Shown here: piece by piece, positions 6,222 to 11,370 of the stretch
How the letters are laid out: every line of letters starts with the position of its first letter
Position numbering within the stretch: position 1 is the first letter of the stretch
Source of the DNA: JAEYLA01 sp035561315
Lineage (GTDB): Bacteria; Bacillota; Clostridia; Christensenellales; CAG-138
Assembly (NCBI GenBank): GCA_035561315.1
Contig: DATMXR010000340.1
Location: forward strand, 1-11,370
Length of the DNA stretch: 11,370 nucleotides
Direction of reading: 5' to 3'
Notes under the pieces: model-generated
The model's input: only the letters and a program-made list of their open reading frames with translations
The model's database searches: none
What the model was told of the DNA's origin: nothing
Position numbers and translations under genes: made by a program

Positions 6222-6806
6222 GTGAAGCATCTTTCAACCAAAAGGCTAGTCATGTACGCGCTGTTTATCGGCCTGATATTCTTCCTGGGACTCACCCCCT
6301 GGGGGCTTATTCCATTGGGATTTATCAACGTGACGGTGCTCTGCATCCCCACCATCGTGGGCACGCTGGTGCTGGGGCTAAAGGCCGGGCTGCTGTTCGG
6401 GTTTTTCTTCGGCGCCGCCAGCCTCATGAGCGTGCTGGGGCTTTCCATGGTGCCGCCGAGCTTACTCGCGGGCGCGCTTTTGGCGAAAAACCCGGTGTTT
6501 GCCGTGCTGATGTGCTTCGTGCCGCGCATGCTCGTGCCGGTAACGACGCATTTAATCTACCGCCTGGCCAACCGCAGGAAACGGACTACGCTCAGCGTGG
6601 TGCCCGCGGCGGTCGTTGGGTCGCTGACCAATACGGTGTTCTACCTGGGCCTGATGCTGCTGTTTTACGCGCTCTCCGGGCTTGACTCCACGCCCGTGCT
6701 CGGCATCATCGGCGGGACAGGCCTGATAGCGGGCACCATGGAGGCGGTCGCCGCCGCCGTCATCGCGACGCCCGCCGTGCTCGCGCTCAACAAACTGGCA
6801 AAGTGA
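6222..6806 (+). CDS. panT: ECF transporter S component, probable pantothenate carrier
   Basis: A 194-residue membrane protein with about six hydrophobic helices (for example 10-30, 36-73, 92-113, 125-152 and 160-188), of the ECF S-component family. Typical features are the N-terminal TKRLVMYALFIGL, INVTVLCIPTIVG (35-47), and a final Gly/Ala-rich helix (GTGLIAGTMEAVAAAVI). The gene ends 9 bases before coaX; in Firmicutes the S component paired with pantothenate kinase is the pantothenate carrier PanT, so vitamin B5 uptake is the likely role. That assignment rests on context plus family resemblance, not on a substrate motif I can point to. It needs a shared EcfA/EcfA'/EcfT module, which is not in this window. 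GTG start at 6222 supported by GGAGAGG at 7 bases. Confidence 0.8.
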   Translation: MKHLSTKRLVMYALFIGLIFFLGLTPWGLIPLGFINVTVLCIPTIVGTLVLGLKAGLLFGFFFGAASLMSVLGLSMVPPSLLAGALLAKNPVFAVLMCFVPRMLVPVTTHLIYRLANRRKRTTLSVVPAAVVGSLTNTVFYLGLMLLFYALSGLDSTPVLGIIGGTGLIAGTMEAVAAAVIATPAVLALNKLAK

Positions 6807-6815
6807 GACGTAAAC

Positions 6816-7580
6816 ATGCTGCTTACGCTTGACATCGGCAATACCAACATCAAAATCGCACTGTTCGAAGGGTTCAAGCTGCTGCATTCCTGGCGCGTCG
6901 CCATGGACCGCGGGCGCACCGCGGACGAATACGGCGTGCAGATGAGCTCCTTTTTTTCGCACCTGGGGCTGCGCACACAGGCCGTGGACGGCATTATCGT
7001 TTCCTCCGTCGTCCCTTCCTTTAATTACACCATAGACCATATGTTCAGCATCTACTTCCCCTGCGTCGCGCCGATGCAGGTGCATGCGGGGTTACGGACA
7101 GACCTTTATTACGAATACGATTCGCCGCAGAAGCTCGGGTCGGACCGCATCTGCAACTCGGTGGCCGCCAACAGGCTTTACGGCGGCAACTGCATCACGG
7201 TGGATTTCGGCACGGCGACAACGTTCAACGTCATGCAGGGCCAGCGGTTTCTGGGCGGCATGATCTGCCCGGGCTTCAAGGTGAGCACCACGGCCTTGAT
7301 CGAAAACACAGCCATGCTCCCCAAGGTGGAGTTTGTCAAGCCCCAGCAGGTGATCGGCACCAACACGGAGCATTGCCTGCAATCCGGCATATTGTACGGA
7401 TATGTGGGGCTTGTGGAATACCTGGTCAAAAAGGCGAAGCAGGAACTGGGGCAGGACGCGCACGTGATCGGCACCGGCGGCATGGGGGAGCTCATTGCCG
7501 CCGAAACGGACTGCATCGATGTGTTAAACCCCACGCTGACGCTGCAGGGCCTGGCCATGATTTATGAGATGAACCGCTGA
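6816..7580 (+). CDS. coaX: Type III pantothenate kinase
   Basis: A 254-residue enzyme that phosphorylates pantothenate, the first step of coenzyme A synthesis. It belongs to the ASKHA fold and shows the phosphate-binding DIGNT (6-10) with Asp6, VSSVVP (62-67), KLGSDR with the probable catalytic Asp110, the monovalent-cation site region DFGTATTF (130-137), GGMICPG (147-153), TTALIENTAMLP (158-169) and a GTGGMG loop (219-224). Length is usual. Type III enzymes need K+ or NH4+ and are not inhibited by CoA, unlike type I. The ATG has only a weak GTGAG upstream and follows panT by 9 bases, so it probably depends on translation of panT. Uptake and phosphorylation are thus co-expressed, which would trap the vitamin in the cell (inference). 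Confidence 0.96.
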   Translation: MLLTLDIGNTNIKIALFEGFKLLHSWRVAMDRGRTADEYGVQMSSFFSHLGLRTQAVDGIIVSSVVPSFNYTIDHMFSIYFPCVAPMQVHAGLRTDLYYEYDSPQKLGSDRICNSVAANRLYGGNCITVDFGTATTFNVMQGQRFLGGMICPGFKVSTTALIENTAMLPKVEFVKPQQVIGTNTEHCLQSGILYGYVGLVEYLVKKAKQELGQDAHVIGTGGMGELIAAETDCIDVLNPTLTLQGLAMIYEMNR

Positions 7581-7620
7581 TGAAGCGGATAAGAGTTTTT
7601 AAGAGTACGGAGAGGATACT

Positions 7621-8925
7621 ATGAAACAGGTCAACGTTGCGATACTGGGCTTTGGCGTCGTGGGTTCGGGCGTATACAAGCTCTTAAAGGAAAACCACGC
7701 GGATATCATACACCGCGAGGAGATCGATTTTCAGGTGAAGCGCGTGCTCATCAAGGATTTCGCGCACGAGTCCAACCTCGGCCTCGCCCCGCGCGAAACG
7801 TTCACCACTTCCCTGGACGATATTATAGGCGACGCGTCCATTTCCCTGGTGGTGGAGTGCATGGGCGGCGTGGAGCCCGCGCGCACGTTCATATTGAGCG
7901 CGCTCAACGCAAAGAAGACCGTGGTCACCTCCAACAAGGAGGTCATCAGCAAGCACTGGTACGCCTTTGAGGAAGCCGCAAAAAAGACCGGCGCGGGCCT
8001 GTATATAGAGGCGACCGTGGGCGGCGGCATCCCGCTGCTGCGCACCATCACGGACTCGCTCCAGGGCAACAACATCACGGGCGTCATGGGCATTATCAAC
8101 GGCACGACGAACTTTATCCTCACCCGCATGAGCGAAGAGGGGCTCGAGTTCGACGAGGTATTAAAGGAAGCGCAGAGTAGGGGCTACGCCGAGGCGAACC
8201 CCGTTGCGGACGTGGAAGGCTACGACGCGACCTACAAGCTTTCCATACTCTCCTCGCTGTGCTTCCACACCCATATGCCGATCGACGCGATCCACCGCGA
8301 GGGCATTACCAGGCTGACCAAGGCGGATTTTGACGCGGCGCGCCAGCTGGGCTATGAAATCAAGCTGCTCGCCATCGGCAAAAAAGCGGCGGGCAACAAC
8401 GTGGAGGTGCGCGTGCACCCCACCATGATCCCCAAGACACACCCGCTCGCAGCCATACGCGGCTCCTTCAACGCCGTGTTCATCACCGGCAACGCCGTGG
8501 GGGACGTCATGCTCTACGGGCGCGGCGCGGGCCAGATGCCCACCGCATCCGCCGTCGTGGGGGATATGATATACGCCTGCCACCACGAGAACAGGCACCG
8601 ATACAACTCCTTCCGGAACATACCGGATATGGACGCGGGCACGCACCTGGTAAAGGATTGGGAAAGCGTGTATTGCATCCGCACCCGGGTGCTCGACAAA
8701 CCCGGCGTATTGAGCGCCATCGCGGGCGCGTTCGCCAACCACGGCGTTTCCCTCAAATCCGTCCTGCAGCTTGCCGAACCGCAAAAGGACGGCGACGGGA
8801 CGGTCGCCTGGATCACGTTCGTGACCCACAGGGCGCACGAGCTTGGCGTGCAGGACGCGCTCAAAGAAATAGAAGGCATGGATACGACGCAATGCGTGGA
8901 GAGCATCATCCGCGTAGAGGAATAG
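7621..8925 (+). CDS. hom: Homoserine dehydrogenase with ACT domain
   Basis: A 434-residue oxidoreductase that reduces aspartate semialdehyde to homoserine with NAD(P)H, the branch point to threonine and methionine. Residues 5-17 hold the Rossmann loop GFGVVGSG, SNKE (104-107) and ATVGGGIPLL (131-140) line the active site, GIINGTTNFIL (157-167) and EANPVADVEGYDATYKLSIL (191-210) are family hallmarks that include the catalytic acid and lysine region. The catalytic domain ends near 330, and a C-terminal ACT domain (about 350-434, VLDKPGVLSAIAGAFANHGVSL) is expected to bind an amino acid, usually threonine, for feedback control. It is a stand-alone enzyme, not fused to aspartokinase. GGAGAGG lies 5 bases ahead of the ATG. 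It follows coaX by 40 bases and may be co-transcribed; thrB and thrC are not adjacent. Confidence 0.97.
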   Translation: MKQVNVAILGFGVVGSGVYKLLKENHADIIHREEIDFQVKRVLIKDFAHESNLGLAPRETFTTSLDDIIGDASISLVVECMGGVEPARTFILSALNAKKTVVTSNKEVISKHWYAFEEAAKKTGAGLYIEATVGGGIPLLRTITDSLQGNNITGVMGIINGTTNFILTRMSEEGLEFDEVLKEAQSRGYAEANPVADVEGYDATYKLSILSSLCFHTHMPIDAIHREGITRLTKADFDAARQLGYEIKLLAIGKKAAGNNVEVRVHPTMIPKTHPLAAIRGSFNAVFITGNAVGDVMLYGRGAGQMPTASAVVGDMIYACHHENRHRYNSFRNIPDMDAGTHLVKDWESVYCIRTRVLDKPGVLSAIAGAFANHGVSLKSVLQLAEPQKDGDGTVAWITFVTHRAHELGVQDALKEIEGMDTTQCVESIIRVEE

Positions 8926-8953
8926 CCGCTTATCCCGATCCATAGGATAAACT

Positions 8954-9001
8954 AAGCTGTCCGGGCGACGCAGCATGCAAAAGCCGCAGGGCAGCTTTTT
9001 T
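8954..9001 (+). terminator. Probable intrinsic terminator after hom
   Basis: AAGCTGTCC (8954-8962) pairs with GGGCAGCTT (8989-8997), one G-U pair included, around a 26-base loop, and the 3' arm runs into six T residues (8996-9001). The long loop makes it less certain than the terminator at 10323. A competing hairpin, GGGCAG (8989-8994) with CTGCCC (9002-9007), uses the same 3' arm. Confidence 0.55.
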
Positions 9002-9043
9002 CTGCCCGAAATAAGAAATTTGAAAGACGGAGCGTAACAGCGC

Positions 9044-10300
9044 TTGCATATCAAACAGCACCTTACGGTCTATAAAGGCCTGCCCAGGGACGTATACGCC
9101 CTGTTTTTTTCCAATGTCATCAGCCGCATGGGAAGCTTTATCATGCCGCTGATGACGCTGATTTTGGTGGAAAAGATCGGTCTTTCAAAAGCGGACGCCG
9201 GGCTGTTCACCACCGTATCCATGCTCCTGCAGGCGCCCTTTATCATGCTGGGCGGCAGGCTGGCGGACAAGCTCGGCGGCAAAAGGGTGATCGCGCTGTT
9301 CAACAGCCTCGGCGCGCTGGTATACCTGATATGCGGGTTTTTGGATACCGGAATGCCGGTGGCGGTGCTTTTGGTGATAGCCTCCATCCTGTACGCGGTC
9401 GCCTACCCCGCGTTCAACTGCATCGTGACCCAGGTGACGCCCAGGGAGAAGCTCAAAAGCGCGTTTTCGCTGACGTATCTCGGCATCAACCTGGGGTTTG
9501 CCGTGGGGCCGATTATCAGCGGGCTGCTGTTTTATAAGAACCTGAACCTGCTGTTCTTTCTGAACGGGCTGACCTCGCTGCTTTCCGTGGCGTCCATATT
9601 GCTGTGGGTACGTCCCTCCGCGCGGCCGGAAAGTGCGCCGCAGTGCGGGGAGACGGAAGCGGAGACCGCCGCGCAGGGCAAATCCGTATTTTCTTTCCTG
9701 TACCGCAACCCGATGCTGATCCTGTTTGCGCTCGGGCTGCTGGTGTACAACTTCTGCTACGTGCAGTGGAATTATCTGCTGCCGCTGCAGATGGTGGATC
9801 TTTTTGCAACCGACGGCGCAAGGCTGTACAGCGCCGTCGTAAGCGCCAACGCCGTCACCTGCATCGTGCTGACCCCGACGCTGACCAGCGTGACGCAGAG
9901 GATGCACCCGCTCAAGACCGTATACATGGGAGGGTTTTTCTACTTCGCGTCCTTCCTGGCGTTTGGCGCCGCCCGTACGTTCGTCCATTTTTTGCTGAGC
10001 GTCATACTGCTGACGGTGGGCGAGATATTGATCTCCATCAACCGGAACGCGTATGTGGCGCACCGCACGCCGCAGATATACATCGGCAGGGTGAATTCCA
10101 TGCTGTTCCTCGTGCACGACCTCGGGTCCGCCATAGGCCCCGGCGTGATGGGCGCGGTGCTCGCAGCTGTCGGCTTCCCGTCCGTCTGGCTGGTGGTGGC
10201 GGCCGTGATGCTGTTTGGCGCGCTCGGCATGGCGTTATTGAAACGCGCGGACAGGGAGAGCGTCCCAAAGGCAAGCCTGGAAGCCCCGGCAAACGAATAA
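9044..10300 (+). CDS. MFS transporter, drug-exporter-like
   Basis: A 418-residue inner-membrane protein with about 12 hydrophobic helices in two halves, joined by a hydrophilic loop (about 190-214, rich in Glu, Ala and Pro). The loop between helices 2 and 3 carries major facilitator motif A, GGRLADKLGGKR (70-81). GINLGFAVGPIISG (147-160) in helix 5 resembles motif C, typical of proton-driven drug exporters of the MdtH/multidrug type. The substrate cannot be inferred. The start is TTG at 9044: an in-frame TAA at 9035 excludes an earlier start, GGAG lies 11 bases upstream, and the next methionine (residue 29) would cut off much of helix 1. It is separated from hom by a probable terminator, and no clear promoter is visible in the 118-base gap, so expression may partly depend on readthrough. 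It ends at a strong terminator. Confidence 0.88.
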   Translation: MHIKQHLTVYKGLPRDVYALFFSNVISRMGSFIMPLMTLILVEKIGLSKADAGLFTTVSMLLQAPFIMLGGRLADKLGGKRVIALFNSLGALVYLICGFLDTGMPVAVLLVIASILYAVAYPAFNCIVTQVTPREKLKSAFSLTYLGINLGFAVGPIISGLLFYKNLNLLFFLNGLTSLLSVASILLWVRPSARPESAPQCGETEAETAAQGKSVFSFLYRNPMLILFALGLLVYNFCYVQWNYLLPLQMVDLFATDGARLYSAVVSANAVTCIVLTPTLTSVTQRMHPLKTVYMGGFFYFASFLAFGAARTFVHFLLSVILLTVGEILISINRNAYVAHRTPQIYIGRVNSMLFLVHDLGSAIGPGVMGAVLAAVGFPSVWLVVAAVMLFGALGMALLKRADRESVPKASLEAPANE

Positions 10301-10322
10301 GCGGCAAAAAAGCAAGCGAAGC

Positions 10323-10362
10323 AAAGCCACCGCAACGGACGCAATCCATTGCGGTGGCTTTT
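10323..10362 (+). terminator. Strong intrinsic terminator after the MFS gene
   Basis: A perfect 13-base stem, AAAGCCACCGCAA (10323-10335) with its complement at 10349-10361, a 13-base loop (with an internal GGA/TCC pairing), and TTTT at the 3' end (10359-10362). It lies 22 bases after the MFS stop. On the minus strand the stem is followed by T-rich sequence too, so it may also stop the convergent oxidoreductase transcript. Confidence 0.9.
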
Positions 10363-10462
10363 AGCATACCCCCTGCGCTTTGGATAAAAATCGTTTGTTT
10401 TTCCAGGCCGTTCCTCTGTTGATTCGGACCCTAATAGTTAGGCAATGCCGGAACACACAAAA
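10363..10462. other. Convergent intergenic spacer
   Basis: About 100 AT-richer bases between the MFS terminator and the end of the oxidoreductase gene. The only structure is a short inverted repeat, CCTAA-TAG-TTAGG (10430-10442), without a T run in either direction. I see no gene or promoter here. Confidence 0.5.
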
Positions 10463-11344
10463 TTAGCGCTTAAATATCTCCTGAATGATCTGCTTTGGCG
10501 TTTTGATATTGTCCGCGCCTATCAGATCGGACAGGGCCGAATCGGTTGTCTCGCCCCATCCATCTGCAAATCCGGGCTGCATCATGCCGGAATCCCACAT
10601 TTGCAATTCCGCGGGCACGCCAAGCTCCGTAAGATAAGCGGCATACCGCTCCCTCGTCGTTTCCGCGTATTCCACCTTCTTGCCGGATACCTCCGCCAGA
10701 ATATCGGCGATATCGTGATACGAATATGCCTGCGGGGCGGTAATTTCGTAAATCTTATTGACATGGCCCTCCGTGGTCAGTACAACGGCGGCAGATTTCG
10801 CCATATCGTCACGGGACACGAAGTTCATCTTTTTCCCCTGCGCGAGAGTAAATAACTTCCCGCCGTCAACGGCGCGTTTCAATTCCTGTGGAACGAGGAA
10901 GAAGTCCGTATAAAATGTGTTGCGTAAAAAAGTGTACGGGATGGCGGCCGCTTTAATGGCGTATTCCGTAGCAAGGTGAACGCTTTCCATTCCCAAATGG
11001 GCCCGTTCGGGATAGGCCAGTCCGGTATAGACGATATGTTTGACGCCTGCCTGACGGGCGGCGTCCACAACAGTGATATGGTTTTTGATGCGAGTCAGGT
11101 TATCAGGGTCTATACCGGATACAAACAACAATTTTTCAGCACCCTGAAAAACTTTGGGGCCGAAGCTTTTTCCCTGATAGTCGCCATATCTTGCTTCCAG
11201 CCCTTTTTCTCTCAAGGGAAGCGCCTTTTCTTCGTTACGGTAGATTGCTATAACGTCGTTGGGTTTGACGCCCCGTTCCAAAAGATATTCTATCGCCTTT
11301 CCCCCATAATTCCCTGTGGCTCCAATAACAGCTATTTTACTCAT
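10463..11344 (-). CDS. NmrA/QorB-like NAD(P)-binding oxidoreductase
   Basis: A 293-residue cytoplasmic protein of the atypical short-chain dehydrogenase group. The N-terminal nucleotide loop is GATGNYGG (8-15), and Arg37 after the second strand (AIYRNEEKA) suggests NADPH. VDAARQAGVKHIVYTGLA (93-110) and FLRNTFYTDFF (139-149) are like E. coli QorB (quinone oxidoreductase 2) and NmrA-family redox sensors. The classical Tyr-x-x-x-Lys catalytic pair is not evident, so it may be a quinone reductase or a nucleotide-sensing protein. I prefer the ATG at 11344, with AAAGGG 9 bases upstream and the glycine loop at the usual place; an ATG six codons earlier (11362) has no ribosome site in view. Base composition is noticeably less GC-rich than the other genes. 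The upstream region is cut off by the window edge. Confidence 0.9.
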   Translation of the reverse strand: MSKIAVIGATGNYGGKAIEYLLERGVKPNDVIAIYRNEEKALPLREKGLEARYGDYQGKSFGPKVFQGAEKLLFVSGIDPDNLTRIKNHITVVDAARQAGVKHIVYTGLAYPERAHLGMESVHLATEYAIKAAAIPYTFLRNTFYTDFFLVPQELKRAVDGGKLFTLAQGKKMNFVSRDDMAKSAAVVLTTEGHVNKIYEITAPQAYSYHDIADILAEVSGKKVEYAETTRERYAAYLTELGVPAELQMWDSGMMQPGFADGWGETTDSALSDLIGADNIKTPKQIIQEIFKR

Positions 11345-11353
11345 AATGATACG

Positions 11354-11359
11354 CCCTTT
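11354..11359 (-). promoter_or_regulatory. Ribosome binding site of the QorB-like gene
   Basis: AAAGGG on the minus strand, 9 bases before the ATG at 11344. It favours that start over the ATG at 11362, whose first codons would contain this site. Confidence 0.6.
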
Positions 11360-11370
11360 CATTTGACCTG

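Noticed and set aside
7573..7600. Hairpin CCGC/GCGG at the coaX stop followed by TTTTT, as a terminator before hom
   Set aside because: The stem has only four pairs with a 7-base loop and the T run is displaced by several bases; too weak to support.
8161..9054. Long minus-strand open frames opposite hom and the MFS gene (also 9185-10117)
   Set aside because: Both are mirror frames of conserved genes, with His/Arg/Gln-rich low-complexity translations and no family features.

Overview
This window reads as a chromosomal segment of a Gram-positive, probably clostridial (Firmicutes/Bacillota) bacterium of fairly high GC. The reasons are strong Shine-Dalgarno sites (GGAGG type), TG-extended -10 promoters, a ruvC-ruvA-ruvB cluster, energy-coupling-factor (ECF) vitamin transporter S components without local ATPases, a type III pantothenate kinase, and an archaeal/eukaryal-style prolyl-tRNA synthetase. 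Genus-level assignment is not possible from the sequence alone. Coding density is very high and no gap without a gene exceeds about 190 bases.

Left half (positions 26-6034, all on the minus strand, so transcribed right to left): ruvC, ruvA, ruvB, a DivIVA-like coiled-coil gene, proS, an ECF S-component gene and an MBL-fold hydrolase gene. Gaps run from 1 to about 100 bases. A promoter with an extended -10 lies in front of ruvC, and I see no convincing internal terminator, so this is plausibly one long transcription unit. It joins Holliday-junction processing to proline tRNA charging and three less defined functions. Several leaders carry GC-rich hairpins, in front of ruvB and in front of proS.

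Right half (6222-10300, plus strand): a divergent promoter with a perfect extended -10 drives an ECF S component that is probably the pantothenate carrier PanT, followed by coaX (type III pantothenate kinase). These two form an uptake-and-phosphorylation pair for coenzyme A synthesis. hom (homoserine dehydrogenase with an ACT domain) follows 40 bases later, then a probable terminator, then a 12-helix MFS exporter-like transporter that ends at a very clear 13-bp-stem terminator.

Right edge (10463-11344, minus strand): an NmrA/QorB-type NAD(P)-binding oxidoreductase, convergent with the MFS gene. It is visibly less GC-rich than the rest and may be a later arrival. Its promoter lies outside the window.

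Most of the window is housekeeping. I found no CRISPR array, mobile element, tRNA or rRNA. The parts most worth attention are the uncharacterised coiled-coil protein inside the ruv-proS cluster, the translationally coupled ECF-S/MBL pair of unknown substrate, a glycine-to-arginine change in the first DNA-binding hairpin of RuvA, and the leader hairpins.
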